Shown: positions 52,221 to 61,741 of the stretch, one piece after another
How positions within the stretch are numbered: the first letter of the stretch is position 1
Layout of the letters: each line of letters begins with the position of its first letter
Origin: Croceimicrobium sp963974215
GTDB lineage: Bacteria > Bacteroidota > Bacteroidia > Flavobacteriales > Schleiferiaceae
DNA length: 64,000 nucleotides
Direction: 5' to 3'
Assembly (NCBI GenBank): GCA_963974215.1
Contig: CAXBBL010000011.1
Span: 89,050 to 153,049 of the forward strand
The notes under the pieces: generated by a model
What the model was told of the DNA's origin: nothing
The model's input: the letters and a program-made list of their open reading frames with translations, nothing else
Databases searched by the model: none
Position numbers and translations under genes: made by a program

Positions 52221-55200
52221 AAAAATAAGCCTTCACCTGAACATTTCCCGTATGAATAGCGGGCAAGGAAGCACTGTAACGCCCATTATAGCTAAGACTT
52301 AAAACAATATTGCTGAGGAAGGTCTTTTGCAAACTGAGATTAAAGGTCGCATTTTCGCCCGGTCGCAAAGCTTGTAGCATTTCGTAAGCGGCGGGTGAAT
52401 TTACCTCGCCTTCAAAATTGTTTTGAATGTAATTTAATTGCGCCAAGGCACTTAACTTTTGCGCAGCGGTATAATTGAGCTCTAAACCTAAATCGTGACT
52501 ATTTAGGCTATTGCTAATTTCCCCTTCACTCTGCTCCTGCTTATACTCGTAACTAGCAGCCAAGCTTAATTTAGTAGCCAATTGATAGGTTAAAGAATTA
52601 AAAAGCTGCTGCTGATCGATATCGAAATTACGATTGGTAAAATTACCACTGCGATTGTTTTTAACCCCCGTATTTCCGCGCAAACGCAGAATGAAATCTG
52701 AAGCAAAAGTGTAGCGAAGGTTTATAATTTGCTCCTTAATTGCCCTTTGCTCTAAACCGTAAGTTACCAAGGTGCGATTATCACTCTGCCGAAATGTATA
52801 ATCTGCGCCAAAGCGGGCACTGCCGCGATTAAAAAATAAGGTTTGACGAAAGCTTTCGTTCAGCGCGACCAATAAAGTATCGTTACTTAAAACCGTAAAA
52901 GGATTCAAATTATTAATGCTACCGCTCAGCAAATTGCGTCGATCGAGTTGATAAGCCAAAACGCTGCTAAAATGACTGAGCGATTTTTTGAAAAAACCCG
53001 CTTGTTGCCATTTTTGAGGCGTATTAATATTGAAGTTCTGTCCCAACTTCACAATACTCGTGCGCACAAAATCTACATTGGGACTAAATACTCGAATAAA
53101 AGTAGCGAGGTCCGGAGTGGGAGCAATTTCAAATTCATCAAGCTCGCGAATGCCATTTTCATTGTAATCGGTATGGGTATAGGTTCCTGTCCCTGCTGGC
53201 ACTTCTACATAGGTGAAACTGCGGCGAGGTTCATTACCGGCCCCACTTTCGTAGAAGGAATTACTAATAATAACCTTTTTCCAAATCCGCTGATTGTAAT
53301 TAAAACGAGTAGTTAAGCTATTTTGTAAATCGTCGGGACTTTCCCCTTGTAATATTTGCAGGCGACGGTAATAAACTGCCATTTGAAAGTTTGCATCAAA
53401 TTTAGTTTGCCAATTAGCTCGTGCCGACCAGGTTTGGGCTTGGGTAAAACGCTCTAGCTGCGCCGTTCGCACCGAATCGTCGAACCGTTGCAAATAACCC
53501 AATTCTACAAAACTCTTGGCCGTGTCACCCAATCCGCTAAAAGCGCGATACTCGATAAAGCTATAACTATTAGCCAATACACTATCGCCATTTAAAGCAC
53601 GCGTTAGGTTCCACTCGCCCACACTTTCCAAACCCAGCCACCAACGCTGTCGCAAGAAATAGCGGTAGCTAAACTGCTCGCGCCAAAAATTATCGAGGCT
53701 GGCAATTCCACTACTTTGTGTTAAACTTAAATTCGCTTTTAAAAGCTGTGTTTTTGTCATTAAGTCGCTTTGCAGCAGATGGCGATAACCACTTTTTATA
53801 GGCGATTGCAAAGCCTGAAAGCGGTATTGCAATTGCAGGGAATCCTTCTGATAGCGTGAGTTTAAACTAAGTAGCTGCACTGCTCCCAAGTAATTAACCG
53901 GTAAATTCCAATCGCGGGCAAACTCTACCGCGCGAATACGCTCCAAACTCTTAAACTGAGGATTATTAAACTCGTAACTCGCATTGAGTTTTAGCTGAGC
54001 TTTTTTCAGGGGCATGGCAAAAGAATAATCGGCTTTGCCCGCTAAGCCCACATCGTTATTGCGATCTTTATCCGAATAACGATTAAGTACGTTTCTGCTT
54101 AAAGCACCATCGATTTTTAGCGCCTGCCTCTTATTTATTTGCACTTCATTTTGCCAGCTTACTACCTCTAAACTGTTGGGCGCCACCAAGCGCCTTTGTG
54201 GTTCGTAAGATCCCTGCGGCACGCCATTTACCGGCGCTACCCAGCGAAAAACCCGACCATTCGCTTGATTCTCTGCTAAGCGATAATTCCCCTGGTTAGC
54301 ACCCAAGAAACTAAAACTTGCACTGTACAACTGAACGGTAGAATCGCGACTAAAAACCAGTACCGAATCAAAAGCCAAGGAATCGACTAAGCGATATTGA
54401 ATACTGGCATCATTGTAGGCCGCTGGAATTATACTGCTAATTAAGGCCGCATCAATATTATCGCCCACTTGCTGTAAACGCGCCAATTCCGCTTCGCTAT
54501 ATTCCCCTATTAAGGGTTGATTTTCTTGATCGCTTTCATTGTAATAATGGATTTTCGTGCGGTAGGACTCCGACTCAAAACCCGATTGCGCTTGAAAAAC
54601 CGTGCGTAAAAAATTTTGCTCAGTATACTGAAACTCCACCACAATACGCTTATCGCGCGTAATTGGTTGCAAAGCGGTGAAGGTGATTTCACCGGCATTA
54701 TAATCCATTATATATTGGTTTTGCTCGCCGCGCTTTTGCAAAACCCCATCAATATAAACCCGTTCCGAACCCGAAATAATTATGATAAACTGCTCATTAT
54801 TAGATCCCCGCAATTTATAAGGCCCTTGATTTCCTTCTTGGCCTTGAAAAGTATTTCGGTTAAAACGCCCGCGCGCTAATCCACCTTGTACCACTAAGGG
54901 TATTTGGCTTTCGCCAGATGCGATTTTAGTTTCAATTCCACCACCACTGATACGCTTATCGTAGTTAAGGAAGTAGTCGTTTTGCGAAATGATATTATAA
55001 TCACCTGCTCTTAATATCCCAAAATCTGGGTTTTCCAGTTCCAGGTAAACCCGATCAAATTCGCGCAATTGAGCCGTGTAACCTTCTGCCTGAATAGGCA
55101 CCGTATTATCGCTAATGCTGGCTCTAATTTGGGTATTCTTACCGATATCGCCACTTAACTGCAGGTTTAAAGCCGAATTTAAAACCGCATCCTGGTTATT

Positions 55201-55668
55201 ACCCACGGAGAAACCACGACTTAAACTTCCCTGCGAACTTAGGCCTTTAAAAGGCTTAAATTCTTGGCTAGATAAGGAAAACAAATCCTCCTCCCGCAAA
55301 GGCCTACCCTGCCGAGCCGGCGATAAAATTTGACTGCTATCCTTTAAAGAAAAACTTTGCGGCAACTGAAAAGGAATGGTATAATACCGCAGTTGCAGGG
55401 AATCTTTGGTTGTTTCCTCAAAAATAAGGTAACGCGGATTAAGGCCCCTTAAATGGAAATCTACCGTAGGGGTTTCTCCTTTTAAATTGCTAAAAGTAAT
55501 GCTATCGCGCAGCAACAAATTGGAGCCCAGACTAATGCTATCGCTTAATGGCAATATAAGCCGTGACTGATGCTGAGCACGCATCTGCGAAAGCGCCATA
55601 CTGCCAAGGAAGAGCAGAAATAGTTTATATTTTACGAGGCGAATTGCGATAATGCTATTATTTTGCAA
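52219..55668 (-). CDS. Large outer-membrane beta-barrel protein of unknown function
   Basis: 1149 residues with an N-terminal signal (LFLLFLGSMALSQMRAQ). Residues ~135-345 contain SLSRGFSVGNNQDAVLNSALNLQLSGDIGKNTQIRASISDNTVPIQ, FDRVYLELENPDFGILRAGDYNI, then YIDGVLQKRGEQNQYIMDYNAGEITFT, with short motifs reminiscent of SprA-type and other large Bacteroidota barrels. The remainder is a long series of amphipathic strands ending VQVKAYF, a beta-signal. It is much shorter than SprA (about 2400) and lacks its repeats. Probably a surface or translocation barrel; no function can be assigned. Confidence 0.75.
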   Translation of the reverse strand: MQNNSIIAIRLVKYKLFLLFLGSMALSQMRAQHQSRLILPLSDSISLGSNLLLRDSITFSNLKGETPTVDFHLRGLNPRYLIFEETTKDSLQLRYYTIPFQLPQSFSLKDSSQILSPARQGRPLREEDLFSLSSQEFKPFKGLSSQGSLSRGFSVGNNQDAVLNSALNLQLSGDIGKNTQIRASISDNTVPIQAEGYTAQLREFDRVYLELENPDFGILRAGDYNIISQNDYFLNYDKRISGGGIETKIASGESQIPLVVQGGLARGRFNRNTFQGQEGNQGPYKLRGSNNEQFIIIISGSERVYIDGVLQKRGEQNQYIMDYNAGEITFTALQPITRDKRIVVEFQYTEQNFLRTVFQAQSGFESESYRTKIHYYNESDQENQPLIGEYSEAELARLQQVGDNIDAALISSIIPAAYNDASIQYRLVDSLAFDSVLVFSRDSTVQLYSASFSFLGANQGNYRLAENQANGRVFRWVAPVNGVPQGSYEPQRRLVAPNSLEVVSWQNEVQINKRQALKIDGALSRNVLNRYSDKDRNNDVGLAGKADYSFAMPLKKAQLKLNASYEFNNPQFKSLERIRAVEFARDWNLPVNYLGAVQLLSLNSRYQKDSLQLQYRFQALQSPIKSGYRHLLQSDLMTKTQLLKANLSLTQSSGIASLDNFWREQFSYRYFLRQRWWLGLESVGEWNLTRALNGDSVLANSYSFIEYRAFSGLGDTAKSFVELGYLQRFDDSVRTAQLERFTQAQTWSARANWQTKFDANFQMAVYYRRLQILQGESPDDLQNSLTTRFNYNQRIWKKVIISNSFYESGAGNEPRRSFTYVEVPAGTGTYTHTDYNENGIRELDEFEIAPTPDLATFIRVFSPNVDFVRTSIVKLGQNFNINTPQKWQQAGFFKKSLSHFSSVLAYQLDRRNLLSGSINNLNPFTVLSNDTLLVALNESFRQTLFFNRGSARFGADYTFRQSDNRTLVTYGLEQRAIKEQIINLRYTFASDFILRLRGNTGVKNNRSGNFTNRNFDIDQQQLFNSLTYQLATKLSLAASYEYKQEQSEGEISNSLNSHDLGLELNYTAAQKLSALAQLNYIQNNFEGEVNSPAAYEMLQALRPGENATFNLSLQKTFLSNIVLSLSYNGRYSASLPAIHTGNVQVKAYF

Positions 55669-55703
55669 ATTATAACGGCAAAAGTGCGCAAATAGGTTGT
55701 GAT

Positions 55704-56474
55704 ATGGCGAAGAAGCTTATTTCTTATAATGTAAATGGAATTAGGGCAGCAAAACGCAAAGGTTTTGATGCGTGGTTGGCGGAAACAAATGCCGACGTGG
55801 TGCTTATACAAGAGACTAAAGCGCAGCCCGAACAAATTGAAGAAGAGGCTTTTAGCGATTTAGGCTACCATAGCTTTTGGCATAGCGCTGAAAAGAAGGG
55901 CTATAGTGGGGTCGGCATTTTAAGCAAAGAGAAACCCATGCATGTAGAAATTGGCTGCGGCATAGACTATATCGATTTTGAAGGACGGATAATTCGCGCC
56001 GATTTTGCCGACTATTCCATAATGAGTGTTTATGTGCCCAGCGGCAGTAGCGGCGATGCACGTCAAGATTTAAAAATGCAGTTTCTGGGAGATTTCAAAA
56101 ACTACATTGCAGGTTTATTAAAGGAACATCCCAATTTAATTATTGGCGGCGATTTTAATATTTGCCATACCGAAATAGACATTCACAACCCCAAAGCCAA
56201 TAAAGATACTTCGGGCTTTTTACCCGAGGAGAGAGCGTGGCTCAGTTCCTTTTTAGAGATTGGTTTAAAGGATTCTTTTCGCAGCGTATACCCAGATTTG
56301 ACAGAACGCTACAGTTGGTGGAGTTATCGCGCCAATGCCCGCGCCAATAATAAAGGCTGGCGTATTGATTACCAATTGGTATCAGAGGCGATGAAAGATC
56401 GCATCAGCGATGCTGACATCCTTAAAAACGCGATGCACAGCGACCATTGCCCCGTGCAAGTTTCGATAAAATAA
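55704..56474 (+). CDS. xth: Exodeoxyribonuclease III
   Basis: 256 residues with all AP-endonuclease family motifs: SYNVNGIRAAKRKGF, LIQETKAQPEQI (metal Glu), VYVPSGSSGD, GGDFNICHTEIDI, YSWWSYRANARANNKGWRIDYQLVS and the catalytic SDHCPV near the end. It repairs abasic sites and removes 3' blocks in the cytoplasm. The gene is alone on the plus strand, divergent from the large barrel gene by 35 bp. Confidence 0.94.
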   Translation: MAKKLISYNVNGIRAAKRKGFDAWLAETNADVVLIQETKAQPEQIEEEAFSDLGYHSFWHSAEKKGYSGVGILSKEKPMHVEIGCGIDYIDFEGRIIRADFADYSIMSVYVPSGSSGDARQDLKMQFLGDFKNYIAGLLKEHPNLIIGGDFNICHTEIDIHNPKANKDTSGFLPEERAWLSSFLEIGLKDSFRSVYPDLTERYSWWSYRANARANNKGWRIDYQLVSEAMKDRISDADILKNAMHSDHCPVQVSIK

Positions 56475-56522
56475 GAGGAAAATCGAGGTAAAATCAGGTC
56501 GTAGACCCCTTGTAAATAGTGG
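56475..56522. repeat. Degenerate internal/left fragment of the interspersed element
   Basis: CGAGGTAAAATCAGGTCGTAGACCCC followed by TTGTAAATAGTGG parallels the left part of copy B (the stretch from GTAAAATTAGG to ATAAATAGTGGG) at about 75% identity. It fills the 51-bp space between two convergent genes. Confidence 0.45.
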
Positions 56523-56525
56523 AAC

Positions 56526-57338
56526 TCACATTAAAATATCCGGTCGAGGTTTTAAGATAAACTCGTCGCCATCATTTAAAAAGGCAAATTTAGAACGTGC
56601 TTCGGTAATGCGATGATATTCCAATTGCACCAATGCGACACTTTGTGCACCCGGTTCGATATACGAAATACGGGTACCCAGTGGATCACGCACCACCGAA
56701 TCGCCTGAATGATAAACGCCATTACCATCTTTACCCACGCGGTTTAGTCCTGCCGCAAAACACATATTTTCAATCGCCCGTGCCTTAAGCAAAGTCTTCC
56801 AGGCAACTGCGCGACGTTCGGGCCAATTGGCAACAAAAATTTGCAAATCGAATTGCTCGCTATTTCTACACCAAACTGGAAAGCGTAAATCGTAGCATAT
56901 TTGCGGGTTAATGCGCCAACCACGGTATTCTAAAATCAGCTTTCTTGTCCCTGGTTTATAATGTTTCTCCTCTCCTGCAAGGGTAAAAAGGTGTTTTTTA
57001 TCGTAAAATCTATAATCTCCATTTGGATAAACAAATAAGAGTCGATTGAGGTAGCGTCCTCTTTCTTTTATAATAATGCTGCCTGTTATGGCTGCTTGGC
57101 GCAGCGTAGCCATTTCTTTCATCCAAGCTAGGGTTGGCCCCTCCATTTCTTCCGCTAATTTGGCGGGCTGCATACTAAAGCCCGTGGTAAACATTTCCGG
57201 TAAAACTATAAGATCAACCAGCGGCAAATTAGCCAGTAGTTCGGTAAACTGATTGCGATTAGCGAGTGGATCTTCCCAGTGCAAGGAAGTTTGCACCAAA
57301 GCTAAATTTAGAGTTTCTTGAGCAGGCATAAAAGACAT
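56526..57338 (-). CDS. Carbon-nitrogen hydrolase, omega-amidase (YafV/Nit2) type
   Basis: 270 residues of the nitrilase superfamily with the Glu-Lys-Cys triad: LPEMFTTGFSM (Glu ~48), YDKKHLFTLAGE (Lys) and NPQICYDLRFPVW (Cys ~147). The EEKHYKPG segment and FVANWPERR are typical of YafV-like omega-amidases, which repair alpha-ketoglutaramate or related amides. Monocistronic. Confidence 0.88.
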   Translation of the reverse strand: MSFMPAQETLNLALVQTSLHWEDPLANRNQFTELLANLPLVDLIVLPEMFTTGFSMQPAKLAEEMEGPTLAWMKEMATLRQAAITGSIIIKERGRYLNRLLFVYPNGDYRFYDKKHLFTLAGEEKHYKPGTRKLILEYRGWRINPQICYDLRFPVWCRNSEQFDLQIFVANWPERRAVAWKTLLKARAIENMCFAAGLNRVGKDGNGVYHSGDSVVRDPLGTRISYIEPGAQSVALVQLEYHRITEARSKFAFLNDGDEFILKPRPDILM

Positions 57339-57425
57339 GGTAGATGTAATTAAAGCTCTAAGGTAATGGAGAAGAATTTATTTAAGCAATGTTTGCTGTG
57401 ATGATTAAAGATTTAAATTTTTCCT

Positions 57426-57507
57426 TACTTTTGACATGAAGAGCACAACGTTTTTTCATTTTTATGTTTTAGTTTTCGTTAAAAGCCTCGCAAAGCGGGG
57501 CTTTTTT
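57426..57507 (+). ncRNA. Short transcript candidate with terminator
   Basis: The -7 element TACTTTTG (57426-57433) is followed ~50 bp later by a terminator hairpin AGCCTCGC-AAA-GCGGGGCT and TTTTTT (57483-57507). A -33 TTG at the usual distance is not clear. A short ORF, MKSTTFFHFYVLVFVKSLAK..., overlaps it and runs through the hairpin, so it is not a good gene. No plus-strand gene follows, so if transcribed this is a small RNA of about 70 nt. Confidence 0.4.
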
Positions 57508-57576
57508 GTGCTTGAAAAACGCATCACTATTCAAGTAAGATATATTGAGCAAGTATGTGGGCGTGTGGGTTAGATA

Positions 57577-57765
57577 AATATTGGTTCAATAAAAATTCAG
57601 TGGCCGACGCCATAGACCCCGAGCCAATATCTCAACCGCGGGATAAATTCCGAGGTTATCAATAAATTCTCAAGCCATGAATATTGGATCACGCCTAACT
57701 TTAACCTAATTCCAAAAAGGGAGGCGTATTAATTCATCGTTAGGCCCTTGAGTTTTTTTTAAAAA
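57577..57765. other. Non-coding stretch with nested inverted repeats
   Basis: AATATTGG (57577) pairs with CCAATAT (57624). GCCTAAC (57693-57699) pairs with GTTAGGC (57739-57745), which is followed by GAGTTTTTTTTAAAAAAACTC. No ORF is seen. The pairings suggest structured RNA or small element remnants. The remaining part to 57,900 shows nothing I can name. Confidence 0.35.
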
Positions 57766-57917
57766 AACTCTCGATTTCTAGAAGCGGGGATACTATTCTC
57801 AATAGCTGCGACCCCAATTTCGCATCTAAAATGACCGCAGCAAAGCGAGCGGAAAGCCTTTAAAATAAGGGACTACTTCATAAAACGAATATGGATACGT
57901 CTTTTTAACACAAATAG

Positions 57918-58050
57918 TTGGCTATTCTAAAAAATATTGTAATTTGGTGATGCTTAACAGGGTTCTTCATTTTATAGGGAAATAGGGTTAGTAATCTACA
58001 GATTCCAAACACTGTTAAGCATTTTGAAAGCGGGAGTTGCAGAGTCTCCC
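57918..58050 (+). ncRNA. Structured non-coding RNA candidate with closing stem and terminator
   Basis: An 11-bp perfect closing stem, ATGCTTAACAG (57950-57960) and CTGTTAAGCAT (58012-58022), encloses 51 nt with a small inner AATC-TACA-GATT hairpin. A rho-independent terminator (AGCGGGA...TCTCCCGCT with nine T, 58029-58050) follows. TTG at 57918 and an imperfect -7 (GTAATTTG, 57939-57946) place transcription start at the 5' edge of the stem. It is about 100 nt. The closed-end layout recalls 6S RNA, but the body is short; identity unknown. Confidence 0.65.
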
Positions 58051-58064
58051 GCTTTTTTTTTGCT

Positions 58065-59699
58065 CTAAATTCTGCGATCAGACAGTCCCTTTAAGTCGCC
58101 ATACATCTTTCGCAATACGCCTTTTTTATAAGGATCGTAGCTCCATGCATTATCAAATTGACTGATTACCTCTTCATTAGCCTGATCGGTAATAACCAAA
58201 CTATGAAACTGCGTACCGCGATTGTGCTGCTGCTTTTCCATGGCCATTTTTAGATCGTCGCTAATTTTATACATAATAAAATCGCTTATCACCAACACGT
58301 CCGCATCGCGGTAACCGTGGGTATCCAATTGCTGTAAAGCCTCGCTTAAGGCCAAGCTAATATCCGTTCCTCCATGAAAAGATTTTTGCAAAAAGGCCGC
58401 CACCTCATTTATACTATCCACCAAATTATACAAGTCGATGGTATGAATGCCACTGCTAAAATTAATTAGGAAAGCACGGCGCTCATCGGCTGCCGCCATT
58501 TTTAAGATGGCAAAACATAAGACTTTAGCAATGCGTTCGGGCTGGCCCTCCATACTACCGCTGGTATCTACACACACGATAAAGGGACCCTTCTCTTTTT
58601 TCTTTACCCTTTGAAAAGACTCACTATAAACGCGGGTACTAGTTTGTAAAATTCGATCTTCAAATTGATTTATCTGCAATTGATCATCGGCAAAACGCTT
58701 TAAAAACTGCCATTCACTTTGTTCGCCAAAAAGCGCAATTTCGCTAGGCAACACATTATTTAAATCGCTCCCATAATTCACACCTACAATCTCGGTACGC
58801 AGGTTGGGATCTTTTTGCCACTCCTTAAACTCTAGCACTTTTTCGTAATGCTCCTCCTCCATTTCCAGCTCCGCTTGTCGCAGAGAACCCAGCAAATCGG
58901 CCAAGCGTTTTAATTCCTTTTCATCCTTTAAAAGCGCATAGTACAATTTTATTAAATCTAAAGTTTGCTCTTCCCATAAAGCCCGGCTCATATCCCAATA
59001 ACGACCAATATGCTCGGTAAAAGGCTTTATTAAAGAACTCAACTTTTTAAACTCCTGCACTTTCGCTTCTACTTTGGCCTGAAAATCTTCTTTCGCTTCC
59101 CGCAGATGCTTCATTTGAAAAGTAAAGATCTTCGCACTAAGACGTGCGTCCCACTGCGCTAAAAGGTCTTTGAGTACCCTTTCAATTTGCGTACATTCCT
59201 CTTCACTTATATCCTCAAATTTCCGCTCCTTAATAAGCGATTTAAACTTGTCCTGATGAAAACTCGGATCAATTTCTTCTCGTGAGTAATAGCTACTCAC
59301 CTTCTGAATTAAGTAATTATACGATTGGCAAAACTGACGGAGGTGGCGAATACCCCAACTTTCGAGTTCCCGTTGCTCATCTTCGTAAGGATGCTTTTTT
59401 GACAACTCGCCATAGGTTTTCCGAAACCAGTGGAGGGTGTCTACCAAAATTTGCTCCCCCAATAAGGTATTCTCTTGGGCCAATTTTCGCAAATCATTAT
59501 CGCGAAACAAGTCGTTTAAAGCCTCTTTAAAATAATTAAAATACTCACTTTGCAAGCTATCCTCCTCCATAGGTTCCGCCAATAAAAGCTCTCGCAAATA
59601 GGCCACAAAGTAGCGACGACTCGGCTTATCCAGCACTTCTGCAAACTGAATAAATCGCTCAAATTCCTCTTGTAACTTCTCTAATGACTGTTCTTGCAT
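58065..59699 (-). CDS. viaA: ViaA-like VWA-domain protein, partner of RavA
   Basis: 544 residues, somewhat longer than E. coli ViaA (483). The N-terminal ~340 residues are helical and charged. The C-terminal VWA domain has the complete MIDAS: CVDTSGSM near 375, a Thr in FHGGTDISLA and ISDF. The ending FDNAWSYDPYKKGVLRKMYG is like that of ViaA. It works with the MoxR ATPase encoded 313 bp upstream. In E. coli the pair acts at the inner membrane on respiratory Fe-S complexes and affects aminoglycoside sensitivity; whether this applies here is unknown. Confidence 0.87.
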   Translation of the reverse strand: MQEQSLEKLQEEFERFIQFAEVLDKPSRRYFVAYLRELLLAEPMEEDSLQSEYFNYFKEALNDLFRDNDLRKLAQENTLLGEQILVDTLHWFRKTYGELSKKHPYEDEQRELESWGIRHLRQFCQSYNYLIQKVSSYYSREEIDPSFHQDKFKSLIKERKFEDISEEECTQIERVLKDLLAQWDARLSAKIFTFQMKHLREAKEDFQAKVEAKVQEFKKLSSLIKPFTEHIGRYWDMSRALWEEQTLDLIKLYYALLKDEKELKRLADLLGSLRQAELEMEEEHYEKVLEFKEWQKDPNLRTEIVGVNYGSDLNNVLPSEIALFGEQSEWQFLKRFADDQLQINQFEDRILQTSTRVYSESFQRVKKKEKGPFIVCVDTSGSMEGQPERIAKVLCFAILKMAAADERRAFLINFSSGIHTIDLYNLVDSINEVAAFLQKSFHGGTDISLALSEALQQLDTHGYRDADVLVISDFIMYKISDDLKMAMEKQQHNRGTQFHSLVITDQANEEVISQFDNAWSYDPYKKGVLRKMYGDLKGLSDRRI

Positions 59700-60012
59700 A
59701 GTATATTTTAAAAGCGGTATTGCACAATTTAATGGGACTATTTTCTAACTCTTTTCTGTCCGGTTTTCAACTTGGTTTTGGTCTTTTTTTTCGCTTTCGC
59801 GAGATGCGATCAGTAAAGTCTACGTTTTCAAATTATGATTGATTTAAAATCCATAATTTCCGCTTTCACTTCAGTTTAAAATCATGCTACGACTAAAAAA
59901 TCAAATAGTTTGAAACCTGAAAAAATTACTCTCGGAAGCAATTATTTGAAAGCGATACTATTCATAATTACCGTCCAAAATTATTCTTGCGCATCTGCCT
60001 ACGAGCAAAAAA
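59700..60012. other. 313-bp gap between ravA and viaA
   Basis: It is AT-rich with no ORF, hairpin terminator or recognisable promoter pair beyond a possible fragment AAACCTGA at 59911. Such a wide gap is unusual for a pair that is normally a tight operon, so viaA may have its own promoter here. Confidence 0.4.
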
Positions 60013-61557
60013 TTAATCCCTTTGATAGCTATGCCTTAACTTTTCCAGCTTAAGCTGAAGCGCAGACAGGGCATCGGTTACCTCTTGATGATTGGCCTCT
60101 ACCACCGGCATTAATTTCGCATCTATGAAAATATTACCCTTGGCCAAAGTGAGCGATTCCGGTTTATTATCAATCAGGTTTTTTTGTTGCTTTTTAATGA
60201 AGTTCTCTATTTTTTGGTAGCGCTCTTCCCAAAAACTAAAGACCAAAGGATGCGGCTTTTTATAAAGATAGTCCACTTTTTCTTGCTGATAGGTAAGTAA
60301 AGATAGTAGGTGTTTGATGGAGTTATGTTTAATATTTAAGCTAAACTGCTTGTTGGCCTTGGCGGCAGAAAGGCGATTAACTAGCTTATATTCATCATCA
60401 TAGAGATTAATCACTTCATAGTCGTCTACTTTTAAACGATTATAATCCTTTACATTGATGAACTTCCCGGCAAACTGTTCGCCTTGTTTTTCCAATTGAT
60501 AATACTCCTCCTCTACTGGGCGAAGCACCTCTTCCATGCGGGTGGTTTTGAAGCTAATTTCGTCATTCACTTCCTGCTTAAAGCTTTCCACTTCCCGTTT
60601 CAACATATTGAGTCCGATGCTTAAACTGTAGCCATGTTTGCGGATGGTTTCGCTAACAATTTCCTGCACCACTTCTATTTCCTCAGGTCTATTCCACAGG
60701 CAATGTACCATTAAGAAACAGTCGAGTAAATCAACTTTTTCGCGACCATTTAAAAAGGCCGAAGTGCGCAGTAGGCGAATAATTTTTTTCCAGCGGCGAT
60801 CGTAAACATGCAAGCGTTGCAGGTCGCTGGATTGTTTAGCATTGTGTTCTTCAATTTTCTTGCGCACAATTTGGATCACGGACAGCACTTCATCGCCAAT
60901 TTCTAGCGCATCGATTTCGCTATGCCAAGTTTCCAATTCCGCATTGGTAATTTTTAATTCCTCAGGAATTTGATCCTTATAAACCGGCTCGGTACCCGTT
61001 ATCATTTGCAGAAAGCTTTGGGAGTTTTTAATCCCCAACATTTGGTAGCGAATAAGCAAACGATCGTAGAGCGCGCCAAAGTTTTCATTATCGGGTGGCA
61101 GCTCGTTACTAGCGGTTATTAAACCGCGCAAATCTACTTTGATTTCTTGTTCCCCGTTGCGGTAAACCTTTTCATTAATAATAGTAAGGAGCGCATTTTG
61201 GATGGAGGAACTCGCTTTCCAAATTTCATCGAGAAAAACCAGGTTTGCGCCGGGCATATACTTCTCGGTTTTCCTTTCATACTTATCCTCCTCTTTCAGT
61301 TTTTGAATCGAAACTGGTCCAAAAACCTCTTCTGGGGTAGAAAAGCGTGTCATTAAATACTCGAAGCTCTGCGCATCTTGAAAGGCAAATTTCAAACGAC
61401 GTGCGATCAGGCTTTTTCCCACTCCTGGAGGGCCCAATAGGAAAATACTCTCACCAGCGATGGCACTTAGTAAACTTAATTTTATGGCCTCATCTCTTTC
61501 ATGCAGACCTTTCCCCAATTGTTCAATAAGCTTTTTCAGCCGCGATTTTCTTTCCAT
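60013..61557 (-). CDS. ravA: RavA-type MoxR AAA+ ATPase
   Basis: The ATG at 61557 gives 514 residues (E. coli RavA has 498). AAA+ motifs: Walker A FLLGPPGVGKSLIARRLKFAF near 50, the RavA-specific YLMTRFSTPEEVFGP, Walker B NLVFLDEIWKAS, sensor 1 ITASNELPP and the YDRLLIRY arginine-finger region. The C-terminal ~200 residues are helical, with a lysine-rich end. MoxR ATPases act as chaperones with VWA partners; viaA lies downstream. The pair is better known from proteobacteria. Confidence 0.9.
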   Translation of the reverse strand: MERKSRLKKLIEQLGKGLHERDEAIKLSLLSAIAGESIFLLGPPGVGKSLIARRLKFAFQDAQSFEYLMTRFSTPEEVFGPVSIQKLKEEDKYERKTEKYMPGANLVFLDEIWKASSSIQNALLTIINEKVYRNGEQEIKVDLRGLITASNELPPDNENFGALYDRLLIRYQMLGIKNSQSFLQMITGTEPVYKDQIPEELKITNAELETWHSEIDALEIGDEVLSVIQIVRKKIEEHNAKQSSDLQRLHVYDRRWKKIIRLLRTSAFLNGREKVDLLDCFLMVHCLWNRPEEIEVVQEIVSETIRKHGYSLSIGLNMLKREVESFKQEVNDEISFKTTRMEEVLRPVEEEYYQLEKQGEQFAGKFINVKDYNRLKVDDYEVINLYDDEYKLVNRLSAAKANKQFSLNIKHNSIKHLLSLLTYQQEKVDYLYKKPHPLVFSFWEERYQKIENFIKKQQKNLIDNKPESLTLAKGNIFIDAKLMPVVEANHQEVTDALSALQLKLEKLRHSYQRD

Positions 61558-61741
61558 AGTGATTAGAACAAGCAATAAAGCCTGCGGTTCGATGATGGGC
61601 TGTGTTTTTTTTTGGGGGAGCGGAGCATACAGGTTTGATTTTTCAAAATTAAATACTCAGCTAAGCACTTAATGCAAATTCTTAAATAATTAGCAACGCC
61701 TATTGGCCATTACGCTTTCTAGTTTTGCCTAAATCCTTAAT

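Noticed and set aside
57440..57580. A 40-50-residue ORF rich in Phe/Tyr resembling an attenuator leader peptide
   Set aside because: The frame runs through the hairpin and no biosynthetic gene follows on that strand, so attenuation makes no sense here.
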